Below, piece by piece: positions 1 to 11,774 of a DNA stretch of 22,500 nucleotides. Location of the stretch: contig JAHBMJ010000059.1 in assembly GCA_018398765.1 (NCBI GenBank), positions 1-22,500 of the forward strand. The letters are read 5' to 3'. Position 1 is the first letter of the stretch. Every line of letters starts with the position of its first letter. The notes beneath the pieces are model-generated. The model made no database searches, was not told the DNA's origin, and worked only from the letters and a program-made list of their open reading frames with translations. The DNA comes from Chromera velia (taxonomy: Eukaryota; Sar; Chromeraceae). Both the position numbers and the translations under genes were made by a program.

Positions 1-43
<43 letters not shown>

Positions 44-88
44 CGCGCGTGCATGTGTGGGTGTGTGTGCGTGTGTGTGTGTGTGTGT
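1..88. repeat. (GT)n/(GC)n microsatellite
   Basis: Almost pure GT dinucleotides with a short GC run near 35-50. It lies in the last visible intron of the Maf-like gene, and the array continues to the window edge. Confidence 0.95.
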
Positions 89-217
89 CACAAGTGCGCA
101 GGAGCAGCAGAGAGTGTTTGTTGTTTTTCTTGTCATGCCTCGACCCTTGCTGAGTGGACCTCAATGCGGACATGTGGACAAACTTGTTTGTCTCCCACTG
201 GGATTATCTCTTTCTGT

Positions 218-255
<38 letters not shown>

Positions 256-2646
256 ACATACAGACGCGGCGAGAAGAGAGAGAAGAGAGAAAGAAACAGA
301 GGCACGCTCACTCGCCAAGGAAAACGAAGCAAACCAGCCATGCACCCCACAAACAGACAGACCTTCGTCTGGACACCATACCCTCCCGCCTTGTCGAACG
401 GCTCTCCTGTCTGGACGTATCCCTCCATCGTCTCCTTCGTTAGAAGAGAAAATTGTACCTGCACCCAAAAGTGCTCAGAAATTTCATTAAGCCCCACGAG
501 GAGGCAGAACAGCGAAGGGGACTGAGTGGGCTCCTGAGAACCTTGAAAGAAGAATTGGACGTGTGACGATTTGGCTTCGCACGTTTTCACGAGTGAGTGT
601 GTGTGAGTCTGGGTCTCCGCGGACGGGGGGGGTATCGCAGGGTGAGCTGAGATGGATGAGTGTGTCGGTTTGCCAGAGACTGAACAGATACGGACAGGAT
701 TTGATTTGACGGGAAGCTCCAAAAAGCACGTTCGATTCGCATTCGGGCCGCTATCGGCAACTGACAGTTGACTCTGCCGTGAAGGACTGTGGTTCCCCAT
801 TTCTTGTGTAGATCCAGACGGCCGTGTGGACTCTGTGGGCCTTTCCGGAGAGCATCGACAGCATCCGGATGGCTTCATCTCTGTAGCAGAAACAGGGAAC
901 CAAAGCATCTCTGTGTGCAAAAAGAATGGGGTTTGGCGACCCGGTCGAAAAAGAAAGCAGCAAGATGGATTCATTTCATACAGAAGTTCCAAAATACTTC
1001 AACTTTGTGTAGAGAGACACAGAAGTGGGGCATCTGTGGTGGCGCACGCAACGGTGTCCCTTTCGTGGCCTTTTGTTGCTTCGTCCTCGTGTGTATACTT
1101 TGATGAAACAACTGCGCGCGGGTGCCGGCAGATCTCAGAGGAGAGGAATCTGGTAACGGAAAGAGGAAAGAGCGCTGGAAGAAAAGAAGAAACAGGGAGA
1201 GGACAGTTGAAGTCGAAACCATTCTCGGGAGTGGTGATGAGTGACGGTCTGGCTCGGAGCGGTTGATTTCCTTTTTTCTTTTCACACCTTTGAACGAGAG
1301 AGAGAGAGCCACTGCAGAAAGCTTGTCATGAATGGGCGAAACAGGCGACAGGTACTCTTAGATCAGGCAGAGTCTCAGAAAAAAAGAAAATGATGAGAAA
1401 GTCACATGTGCACGCGCGCACTGAGAAAGTGACATACCGGTCGGCAGGTTTTTCCAAGATGTGACCATCCAGCTCGACACTGCAGGGAATCATGAGGAAG
1501 GTACACAAGAAAGAAGGAAGCTTTGAGGAGCCTGTGATGTCACGGGAGAACGGACGGGGGAAGTTAAAAGAAGAAACGGTCAAGGAGCGAAGAAAAAAGA
1601 AGAGAAGACAGAGAGTATTCGTTCCCGTTCTCGGCAAGGCAGACAGAGAAATGGACACACGCTCGCACGCACGCTCGCACGCACGCGCGCACGCACTCTC
1701 CAGACACCGATCAGGGCGGGCGGAGTTGCGGGAAGAGTCCAACACCAAAAGCAGCTCGGAGTGCTCGGAAAAATGGGGAAAGCACTATGGAAAGCAGGGG
1801 AAGGGTCAATGTAGGCAGATACTGATCGAATCGGCATAAAGTTCCCAGTTGAACGCACACTGTGTCTGCAGAGATGACAACATGCGGCTCCTCTCCCTCG
1901 GGTTCTCTCTTGTCCCCGAAGAATTTGACGGCTACTTCATCCCCCTTTCCCTTTGCTGTGGCCCTCACATACTCATGAGGTTCTTTGAAGAGGCTCTTGT
2001 CTAGATCCTCCTCGAATGTGGAGGGCCACACAATGATGTTCTCTGAAGGGATACCCATGGTCTCCAGAATCTCTCTGCAGATTCAGGGGGGGGAACGTGG
2101 AAAGGGGGGGCACACACGTTTGGCGTCGACACGCGACGAAACCAGACAAAAAAAGGGCAGGCCAAAAAGGATTCGAAACGCCGATGCGGGAAGCTCGCTT
2201 ATGACCTTGTCGACTCGTGCCTGCCACGAGAAAGAAAGGGAGAGAAGAGGTTCCAGGGGACTGGAAGGGCAAATCTTTCGTAAATTCACAGAGAAGAGCA
2301 AGAAAAAAAAACAACAGATGTCTCAGAATGATCAGATGTGGAGAGAAGGTTCACAAGGAGGAGATTTTCCTACAAGAAAAAAACTGACAAAAGAACGTTC
2401 TGACCTTCTTCGGGGGCTTTTTGAGGCCAAAACGACTTTGAATGTTTTGGAAAAGAATTCGAATTCGTCCAGGATGCAGGGGAGAGCCCCCCGAGACCCT
2501 GAATCCCCTTTCCTCTCAGCCATCTGAGGCAACCCTAATGTTCTTCTGCTGAAGATGCGGGTCTGGAAGGCCTGTAGACGGATGACACAGGACAGGTTCA
2601 GAAGAAGGAGATGAGCAGAGCGAAGAGAAAACAAAGGAGACGCCAT
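1..2646 (-). CDS. Maf-like nucleoside triphosphate pyrophosphatase, five exons, 3' end beyond the window
   Basis: Maf (septum formation/ASMTL) proteins hydrolyse non-canonical or pyrimidine nucleoside triphosphates to monophosphates and pyrophosphate. On the minus strand, exons read 2646-2405, 2074-1859, 1479-1438, 880-766 and 458-363; every join keeps frame. Counting from the ATG at 2646, the signature motifs appear in family order: LASKSPRRRE (73-82, split by intron 1), ISADTV with the catalytic-type Asp151, LDG..LEKPADR (156-167), MLSGKAHRVHT, and GEPFDKAGGYGVQ (223-235). A second ATG at 2523 would start a compact Maf; the longer form adds 41 residues with a hydrophobic run. About 237 residues are visible. 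The last exon, expected to carry the family's C-terminal glycine/proline-rich strand, was not found in 1-362; the final donor (GTCTGT at 362) opens an intron that runs off the left edge through a GT repeat. Family assignment is firm; exact start and 3' end are not. Confidence 0.88.
219..271. repeat. (CA)n microsatellite
   Basis: CA dinucleotide array with a few CATA interruptions, inside the last visible intron of the Maf-like gene. The cysteine/valine or histidine/threonine frames it produces are not genes. Confidence 0.95.
1655..1698. repeat. ACGCTCGC-type tandem repeat
   Basis: Short GC-rich tandem array of CGCAC/ACGCTCGC units, within intron 2 of the Maf-like gene (1480-1858). Confidence 0.8.
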
Positions 2647-3341
2647 CGATGTCCGAGGACGACGTGTCAATCAATCCCACAGTCACACAAGACAGGCCAC
2701 AGCAGCTCTCACGCACACTTCTTTCCAGGCCACTCCCCACGTACTTGAAGCACCTTCCCGCTCATTCCCACGCACTCCCGCTCGCAAGACCATCGATCCG
2801 AAGACGATCGAGATCGATTTTGGAGACGGCCCGTGCATTATTAAATTTGTTGTCCACGCGACCTTCAGAGCCGTGACCGAGCACGACCGAGATTGAACCG
2901 AGCCGCGCGCCGCCCAAGCAGAAATGCGAGTGCGTCTTTGCGCGCGGGCCGCGGGGCCATGCATGCATATGCACTTTGCATATACTTTGCATGGATCGAA
3001 GCATGCATTCGGCTTTTTGTTGTTGACAAAAACGCCTGACCTTAATCGCGTATATATACTTTTTGATACCATCAAGAAATCTATTCGACGGAGAGTCCGA
3101 GCAGTTGTGATCGCTCATCTGCCAAAGCTTGAGCCTCCTGAATACTGAGAGAAATCGGTCTACTCCCTCTGTATCTGTCCCTGTGCTTGCACGCACTGAG
3201 GCTTTGTGGCTCTCTCGAGAAAGAGAAAGTGAACCAAAGCGTGTTGCTTCTCTGCCGCCCGAGAGCTACCTTCGGAACAAAGTCACAGAGCGGCCTTGCG
3301 CAACCTTGTTCAGTCGAAAGATCAGGAAACTCTGAAGTACA
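2647..3341. promoter_or_regulatory. Divergent promoter region between Maf-like gene and CDPK
   Basis: About 695 bp separate the two divergent start codons. A TATA-like stretch (GTATATATAC) lies at about 3050-3059, some 285 bp before the CDPK ATG. A dense group of TGCATG/GCATGC words occupies 2959-3008. TGCATGC-type palindromes are known binding motifs of ApiAP2 factors in apicomplexans; use here is inferred. No transcription start can be fixed from sequence alone, and no further exon was recognised here. Confidence 0.45.
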
Positions 3342-6300
3342 ATGTATTACGGCCACGCTACTTATGGCCACGGCCACGCTGGGGTCTATAGGTACCCGAC
3401 CGGGGTGCCGCAGACGCAACACGCTATTTACAGAGCTCCGCAACAGCAACAGCCGGCGGTCGTCCACGCTCACGGTGGAGTCACATACCACACACAGGCA
3501 CCTGCAGTGACCTACACACGTCAGACCACCCACAACACCACTATTCATGCGGCTGCTCCCACAGGCGTGACGAGACATGTGGAACAGTATGTCGCACAGC
3601 CCACAACGACCGCCCAGCAGTTCGTGCATGCGGTCTCGAAAACACCCGCACCTGCGCCCTCGTCCTCCGTTATCCAAGCACCGCAAGTCATCACTCATGA
3701 GCGCCAGGCCTCTCTGCCGAGCATGACACAAACAGGGGTCCTCCTCAGACAGTCCCCCAATGTCGAGCTCGGACAGTCGATCTACCTGCAGGCGAACTCC
3801 CAGCTGGGCACCCTGGAGGGCGTCATTGAGGGATTCAACGGCCGTCCCCTGAGTGACTGCAACGATATCTTCGATGCATACGACGGGAGCAAATCGGGAA
3901 AGTTGGATAAGGCCGACACTCCCGAGGCAGTGAACACTGTGTTGGACTCTCTCCGTCTGGCGGGTATGATCATTCCCGGTATGGTCGAGTGGCTCTTTGA
4001 GAAATTCGACAGAGAGCAGAAAGGCCATATCACCAAGGAAGAATTTCCTAAATTCGTCCGCATTCTTCTCGTTGACGCACGCGACCGCCTTGCCCCCCCC
4101 GCGTTCCGATTCAACCGCCAATTCTTCCAGCAGGGGAGACGCCACCTCCCCCTGCAACAGAAGTACGAAGTGCAACAGAAGCTTGGACAGGGCGCCTTCG
4201 GTGCTGTGTTCAAGGTCAAGTGCAAAGTCTCCGGAGTGTTCAGATGCGGAAAACAGATCCCGAAAGCCTCTGCCGCCATGTCACCTGAGTTGATTGACAT
4301 GGAGACGGCAGTGCTCCGACGACTGGATCACCCGAACATCATGAAGTTCTACGAGACCTTCGAAGACCCCCAGAACCTCTGGTTGATCATGGAGTATATC
4401 TCTGGGGGCACACTGCTCGATCAGATGCTCGAGAGATTCCAGAGAAACGACGTCAGTCACACAGGGGCAGACGGAGCATGCAGGCAGATCTGTGTGTGCA
4501 GTACGTATGTCTGCAGGGATAAATCCTTTTCGAACAGAGCTCCTGTGGCGGTGTGAAGTGACGAAGAAGAGTGATTTTGAATCCACTTATGTACACTGCC
4601 TCTGCATAAGAGCGCATGCACTTGAAATCCCGCAAGCACGCAAACCAACAAAGGTTCGAAGAGCTGTCTCACTTCACGGCAGACATTTCGATGTTCATAT
4701 CTGCCCGTGCGTCCGGATGCACGGTTTCACTGTGCGTCTTGATACATGTATGCGTCACTAGAAAGAACACAGAGGGTATTTGAGTTTATGTGTGACTGTC
4801 CATGTTTGTCTGTCTCTGCAGACCTACACGGAGGGAGAGGCCCACGAGATCATCAGATCTCTTCTGAAGGCAGTCGCGCACTGCCACGCCAACAAGGTAA
4901 TGCACAAGGACCTGAAACCGGACAACGTGATGGTGCCAGACGACGGCCTTGGAGGGGGGGGCATCGATCTGAAGGTGGGTGGGTGGGCGTCTTTCTTGAG
5001 TCTCCTCCTGAAAGCGTGGAGAGGCAGGCAATGGTCACACAGCGTGAGCGTGGCAGGAAAAGAAGAAGGTAATACAGACCGAGCACTGATTCGCAGGATA
5101 GCTGCTGTTTCTGTGGGGATCTGTGTGTGAAGGGGTTTGGCTTGCCAACTAGTGCAGCAAGAAACAACGAAAAAGAGGGAGAGACGAAACTACTCAAGTG
5201 GGTGACTGCTAGTCATTTTGTACTCATGCCGGAGATGAATGAGAGTTTGAATTTTCAATTTCCATCATGGCTCTGTCTCTCTGATTCGACAATGACACTG
5301 CAGGTAATTGACTTTGGTCTGGCTGAGATGTTCATGGGAACTCAGCAGTCCTCTCAGGCAGCCGGGACGCCCTACTACATGGCCCCAGAGGTCTTCAACC
5401 GAAGATTTGACTCCAAGTGCGACATCTGGTCCGTTCCTAGTTTTGAAGAAATTTGTCTGTTGAAGTTTCTTTGTTGGGTTTTTGTTGATGTTTTGAGCTT
5501 TCGAGGCAGTCTTCTTCGTCCATAGAATTTCCTTTTCCAATCCGCTTCAACTTGTCGTCGTTGTAATGTCGACTCCCATGAGTGCACGCATTGCCCATCA
5601 TGTGTTTATATGAGGGTGCTGCCCTTCTCTCCTCTCTCAATCCCTCCGTTCTTCCCTAGCACACTTCCTTCCTGCCGCCCTTGTCTGCGCAGGTCCATCG
5701 GCGTTCTCCTGTACATGCTCCTGACAGCACACTTCCCCTTTGATGCCCCCAACAGGTGGGTCCCTCGTGAGAGTGAGTGAGAAAGGTGAACGTGGAAAGA
5801 GGGAAAGAAGAGTGCAAGACTGGCAGGATTCATGGATCAGTCTCTTTACGAGTTCGTCGGTCCCCTCACTTATGGGTTTTCTTTTAATTCGTGTATCCGT
5901 CCACTAATGCATATGAGGACATGTGTCCCCCCCACACTCACTATCTCTGTGTGTACATCTATCTGAAGGGAGGAGTATCAGAAGGTGGTGAACACGAATC
6001 CCCTCCAGTTTCCCTCCAAGCTCTTCAAGTTCGTCTCGGAGGACGGAAAGGATCTCATCTCCAAGATGCTCTCAAAGGACCCCACAAAGAGACTCACTGC
6101 TTCCGACTGTCTCCGTCACAAGTGGTCAGCGGAAAGGCTTTGCAAGCTTTCGTTTGTTCCCTTCTCTTCCCTTCCTTTGTCTCCGAAGCTTCAAGAGCTG
6201 TGGCACAGAGACGGGCACAGAATGCGCAGAAAAGCGGCTCGCATCCCATATGAACTCTGATGAAAACGGTCTCTGCATTTTGATCCAACGAAGATGGCAT

Positions 6301-7957
6301 ATTTGATGTGTTCGTTCGACCTGCACGATCGAATGCAGGTTCGAGAAGCAGCTGGAGAAGAGCGGTATGGAGGGGGCCACCAAGTCCTCGAGGTCGACCA
6401 CTTCAAAGGGAGCAAGGAGGAAAATGCTGGCAGAGAAGAAACTCTCTGTTCTGCCCCAGTGAGTCGCTTTTTTTGTCACGGACTGCCCTCTTATTCATCA
6501 TTTTTTGTTCATGACTTAAGGGAGCGTGTGTGGCGATGACTACTCCACGTGGTTGATCCATCCTTTCACTCCGTCTCCTTGCACTGAAGAGGGCCATTTT
6601 CTGAGTGTTCCCTTACAACTGTCTTTTTATGTTTGATTCTCTTTTCCCCCCTTCTCGTTGGGCATTTTTGAAAGAGCCCATACAGTTTCAAACTACCGTG
6701 GGTGTGTGGAAGCAAAAATGAATCGCAAATCAGGCAGCATCTCTTCCACTTGTCACGCATACCTTTTCCTTCCCGTCTCCCTCCCTGTGCAGGTTCGAGA
6801 CCAAGGAGGACTTGGAGTCTGACTACTCCCCTGCCACTCCCTTCACAGCCTCTCTGGCAGGCGGCGTCTCTGCAGAAGGAGAGGAGGGACTGGCAGGGTC
6901 CATCAACAAGGGATTCAAGAAGGCGCTCTCCTTCGCTCCTAAAAAGGGCACAAAGGGCTCCAGTGAGAAGGGCGGTGACTCTGAAAGAGAGGGCCCTTCA
7001 TCGCCACAGCACTCTGGCAACGAGTTGAGTCCCCAGACCTCAGCCCGGAAGTCCAACCTGAAGAAGTCTGTGTCCATGCAGAGCAAGAGCAGTGCCTCCC
7101 CCAAGATGCCCAGACTCTACCAGGCATTCAAAGAGTTTGCCTCCAAAAACACATTCCAGAGAGTTCTCCTCTGCCTGGTCTCTGTCAACATCGATCACTC
7201 CATCTTCCACAGGTCCGTATGAACAATTAATGATGTACGTGAACACACATCTGCACTTGTGATCACGTGGCAGACATACAAAATACAGAGTGAATGTCTC
7301 GCTGGAGGGCTTTCTGCTTTTCCCTGCCCCTTCCACATCATGACATACTCTTCTCTAATCACCATCTAATATAACACCCACTATCCCCTGGGCTTTCTTC
7401 TTCTCTTCTCCTTCAATACCGTGACCCTCGAACTTTGCGAGGACCCAACGTTACATGATGAGAATTTTCTCCTGCTCTCGAATTGAAATAGGTCTTCAAG
7501 TTTGGTCTCTCTCTGCCTCTCTCTGTCTGTCAGGGCCCCGGAGCACTTCCGTCTTCTCGACACCGACCACGATGGGTACATCTCTCTGGACGAGTTGGAG
7601 GCATCCTTGAAGACCAACAAGAACATTCCAGAGAAAGAATTGAAGAGCATCCTCGCAGCGATGGACTCCGACAAAGACGGCCGAATCGCCTACACAGAAT
7701 TCCTCGCAGCCGTCTTTGACCCCACCCAGCCTGCCGCAGAGCCGCACTTGCGTTCTGCCTTCGGTCTCCTTGACAGAGACGGAGACGGGAACCTGTCCGA
7801 ACAGGACCTTCTGGTGGTCTCGACTTCCGAGGGATTGAACGTCCGCACAGGAACCCAGGATGCCAACACGGCAGTGAAGGGACTGTTCAAGGCGATGGAC
7901 CTCAACAGGGACGGTAGGGTGACTTTTGAGGACTTCTTGGCCTATCTGCGTCAGTAA
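3342..7957 (+). CDS. Calcium-dependent protein kinase (CDPK) with N- and C-terminal EF-hand regions, eight exons
   Basis: A Ser/Thr kinase of the alveolate/plant CDPK family, activated by Ca2+ binding to its C-terminal EF-hands. Exons: 3342-4451, 4822-4974, 5304-5428, 5693-5755, 5969-6124, 6339-6458, 6793-7212, 7534-7957; joined, 857 codons with stop, all joins in frame. Residues 1-170 are low-complexity (Gln, His, Thr, Pro). Two degenerate EF-like loops lie near 178 and 223. The kinase domain spans about 275-537: GQGAFG (282-287), ATP lysine K304 in CGKQIPK, HKD (398-400), DFG (424-426), APE (448-450), and HKWF at its end. Residues 537-680 are a Ser/Lys-rich spacer, then a junction-like segment before four EF-hands with loops at 725-736, 760-771, 796-807 and 838-849; the last two end in Asp rather than Glu. 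The acceptor of exon 5 is AAG, which is less usual. The domain chain looks complete; exons 6-7 (spacer) have the least conservation support. Confidence 0.93.
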
Positions 7958-9709
7958 GGCAGAGGCAGAGGAGAAAGAAGTCTTTCCTATAGAGCTCGAA
8001 TGAAAACAGCCACGGACAGGAAGGGGAAGGGGAAAAAGGGACCAACGGGAAGCGGCGGTGAAGTGTTTTTTTCTTCTGACGATCACATTTTCGGCAAGAT
8101 GAAAGAGAGGAAGAAATTGTAGAATCGTTTGACCCTCTCTCTTTTTCTCTTTCTCCGTCACCCTCTCTATTTAAATTTCTATCTGCCTTCCTTCCACCAA
8201 AGTGTAAATTAATGTCCTGCTTTGACGGTTCTTTTTCTTTTTGAGCGGGCCGTCTCCTCTCTTTTCTTCTTCGCTTTTTTGTGGCTTCCCTCCTCTCGAC
8301 TGCCTTCGGGAAGTTTCACTGCATGTGCGTCCAGTCCAAAACGAAGAATCCCTGCTTCACTCAATGCGACTTTCAAACTCACGTCTGCAGGTCTTCTTTT
8401 GAGGGTTTTGGGGAAAGGAAGGACAGGGTTTGGGGGGGCAGTAGGAAGAAGAATGAAGAGGGAAATGACTGGGTGGAATGTGCTCGCACCTATTTAACTT
8501 GTTGCATCAGTGCATTTGTGACTGCGCTTACGACTTCTATTTTCTCTTAATTCTTTCTGTCTCAACTTCTGTGCACCTGTCTGAGTGTCTGTCTCTTCTG
8601 GAGCTGAGTTTTGATCTGAAGGCTTGCTTGTTCAAAGAATTGCGACAGCTTTCCCCGAAAGTTTTCTTTTTAGAGTTGGGGGAATAAGTAAAATATGGAG
8701 GGAAGAAGTAATCTGGTTTGCTGTTTTTTCTTTTTCATGGGCAGATCAGAAGACCTAGGCAAAAGAAGAGTCGACAGAGGGACAGCAAGGACCTTCTCTC
8801 AACTCCAGCAATAGAGCTTGCAGGAACAGAGAGCGTCTCTCTGTACGTGTCTCTTCTCTCACTTTTCTTGGGCCTCTGTGCACTTTCTCTTCTTCTTCGA
8901 AAAGCACGGACAGGCACTATGGAGGACAGAAGAAGGCGAGGAAGGAGGTGGGTTTGTTTGTGCACCACCCAAGCGCAGGCAGAAGAAGAGAGCGCGAAAG
9001 GGTCTCCTTCTCCTGTCGGCCGAGGGGGAGGCGGGACAGTCCCTGGCACGCAGCCAGAAGGGCACACGGCGGGCAGGAGGAAAAATGTATCTATCTTTGC
9101 ATGAGAAGGAAGTGGGAGGCAAAGAAGGGCAACATGGTTGGCGCTAGCGATGAGACTGGCGTGCATGTATTCGAAGAGATTTTGGCTCTTTCACATGAAG
9201 GAGCTATGTCAGAGAATTTTGATCCTACTGCTGAGGTCAGCAGCAGAATCGATGAAGGGACCAGAGTGACATTGCATTGAATGAAGGAAAGCTTCTGCGT
9301 CGGTATCGACGAAGACAATGAAAATGAAGGGGTGCCGAGGATTTTCAAATTCAACAGTTGGGCTGGGAGTCAGAGGGGCGGGCGAAATGGCGGTTGTTGC
9401 ATCTCGCACAGGATCAGCAGATAGAGGCCACTGGCAGATCATGGAACTTTGGCAATCGATCAGTCGATGCCGATTTGGCCGTCTAGACTCTCCTCCGAAT
9501 GGGCGCCCTCTGGTTTTTCACAACCGTATCTTTCTACTTGGTTTTTTCTCTCATATGCAGTCTTTTTGAATAAGGTCTACTCCCTCTCCTCTCACTCTCC
9601 CCTAACTCAACTTTCTCAAGCCTCATGCAACCAGGACCGCCGGCGTATCATAACCTTGCTAGTGGTCCGGAACAGACGTAAGGACTGACGGCCAGCCTGC
9701 ACTGGCGTG
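7958..9709. other. Intergenic stretch with no recognisable gene
   Basis: Follows the CDPK stop. It holds the CDPK 3' UTR (end not determined) and mixed T-rich and purine-rich sequence. Open frames around 8718-9150 encode basic, low-complexity strings without family motifs or matching splice structure. I saw no tRNA, rRNA or transposon signature. Confidence 0.5.
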
Positions 9710-10610
9710 AAGCTATATATAGAAAACAAAATATGGTGAAACAAGTTTTTTTGCAAGTTTTTTCCGTACATAGATTTTTAAAAGTTTTTTTTTTTTTGCT
9801 TATATTCAAATTATAAAAATTAAATCCGATAATAACACATATAGCTATGCATAGATACTTACTATATTTTAAATGACATGTAGCGTGGTATCCTGGAAAA
9901 TAACAACTTTTCCCTGCCTAACGTTAATTATAGAAGTATCCAGCTAGCTCTGGATATAGATGACGATGGCGCATCATAGTCATAGTCATAGGAGTTCCTG
10001 TCACGTTACTTCCTGAGATAGTCATGCATGCGAATACGAACAAGGATGCATATTAAATTAGATTTCTCGTAGGATTTTTTTTTATTTCCCCATGTAAAGC
10101 GGGAGAGTGCACTGAGCACTGCACTCATGGCTAGACTCATGGCAGTGTCAATGATGTACTTGTATACACTTTGACAGATTGAATATTTAAATTTTAAATT
10201 TTTAAAATACATATTGATCAAATTTTTTATACTCTTTATAAATTTAAAATTTTAGTATAATTCGCGATCGAGATATAATTTGAATAGTAACATGTGCGAC
10301 GTAACATACAGACTAGTAGCATACTACAAATTAGGGGAGTCTACGCAGTGTTACTGCCAGTGTACTGAGTGTAAAACACTTTCAGTTAATTTAGACATAA
10401 ACATCACTAATTCATCAGTCAGTATATTCATTACTACTAATAGTTAACTTGCTAAATTACTAATTGTGTGGCAGTTTTTTTACAACTGTGCTCACTAGTA
10501 TGCAACTAGTCATGGAAGCAGGCCACAGGCTCTATTCCTACCCATTCAAGTTCATCCATTTTTCTGAATGACTAGGCTTTAACTTGAAATGTAACTTGAA
10601 AGGTCTAGTG
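9710..10610. other. AT-rich island
   Basis: Composition changes sharply from GC-rich or balanced sequence to clearly AT-rich sequence with A/T homopolymers (for example T runs near 9787 and 10075) and TTTAAATTTTAAATTT-type words near 10190. It starts about at a CTATATATAG palindrome (9712-9721) and ends some 15 bp before the stop codon of the amidase gene. Small inverted repeats occur (TATCCAG/CTGGATA at 9937-9956; CTAGTCAT at 10506 with ATGACTAG at 10568). No long ORF, terminal inverted repeat pair or RNA gene was recognised. It could be an old repeat, a transferred AT-rich fragment or a 3' flank. Confidence 0.6.
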
Positions 10611-10624
10611 AAGTGTATGAAGAG

Positions 10625-11677
10625 TTATCCGTGCGAGTTAACAGGTGTGACAACTTCCTTTTCGGTGCCTCTTATCAGATCTTCTCCTGCTCGGAAAAGA
10701 AATTCTTCATGAAAACGCTCAGCCACCAGCTGGACCCCAACGGGAACGTCCTCCCAAAACTCCTCGCTTACAGACCCACCTTCAAGTTCCCCCCCGGCAA
10801 GACCCGAGCTGGCTGTTGTGAGCCTTCTTCTCACGGTCCCCGTGCTGACTGCGATCGCAGGAACGGCGAGAGCAGGGAACATTCTCTGGAGCGCCTGCGC
10901 TTTCCAAACGGCGTCAAACGCCTCCTCGCTCTCCACGTCTTCGCACTCTCGGAAGGCCAAACGAGAAGATACCGGACACAGGAGGACATCAAACGACTGG
11001 AAGAAACAGCCCCACTGCCGAATTCCCTTGCTGCGCTCTGTAAGCGCTCTCATCAAAGCCTGCCCGAAATTGGCACACCCCCACTCACTCGCTGCAACAC
11101 CGGACATTCTAAGCAAACCAGAGACGGCAAAAATTGCATCGGGGTCTCCAGTTCTGTCCACTGTGTGCTTCAGCCTCTGGTCCACACCTTCATACTCAGA
11201 CGCCCACAAGACTGCCGCAGAATGCGCCACGGCGTGGAGATCAGCCTCTTGCGGTACGGAGCCATCGCAGTCACTCACTTCGTGCCCCGCAGCCCTCAGC
11301 TTCTCCGCAGCCTGTCGAACCGCGTCGACCACCTCAGTGTCATATTCTCCGCCTATCTGCGGACACGCCCAGACGCCCACTCTAAGGGGCTTTCCTTCCT
11401 TTGCACACACAGAGGCGGGCCGAAGAGGGACCTGGACCTGCTGGCTGTCCCGGCAGTCTGGGGCACACATGACTTCGTATGCCTCACGGAGGTCGGGAAT
11501 GCTCCGTGCGAGCGGTCCGGACACGGCCATGAGCTGTCCCCCTATCTGTCTGTCCCCACTGCTGTCGTTGAATTGGCCAACGCGGCCGAGGGAGGGACGG
11601 ATGCCGTGGATGCCACAGGCGTAGGCAGGGAATCTGCAGGAGCGGGTGGATGGCGTCACACTCTCTCTGTCTCTCTG

Positions 11678-11726
<49 letters not shown>

Positions 11727-11729
11727 CTC

Positions 11730-11774
<45 letters not shown>

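Noticed and set aside
5-490. Open frames of Cys/Val and His/Thr repeats
   Set aside because: They are translations of GT and CA microsatellites in a Maf intron; no family motif outside the true minus-strand exon at 363-458.
204-992. 262-codon minus-strand frame taken as a single gene
   Set aside because: Only 363-458 matches Maf; the rest of the frame is intron, including the CA array. The neighbouring exon (766-880) is in a different frame and joins by splicing.
3081-4175. 364-codon minus-strand frame
   Set aside because: Antisense to CDPK exon 1, which has EF-like and kinase motifs on the plus strand; the antisense product has no recognisable domain.
8718-9150. Basic, Arg/Glu/Gly-rich frames between CDPK and the AT-rich island
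   Set aside because: Composition only, two competing frames, no conserved motif, no clear splice partners; could not be supported as a gene.
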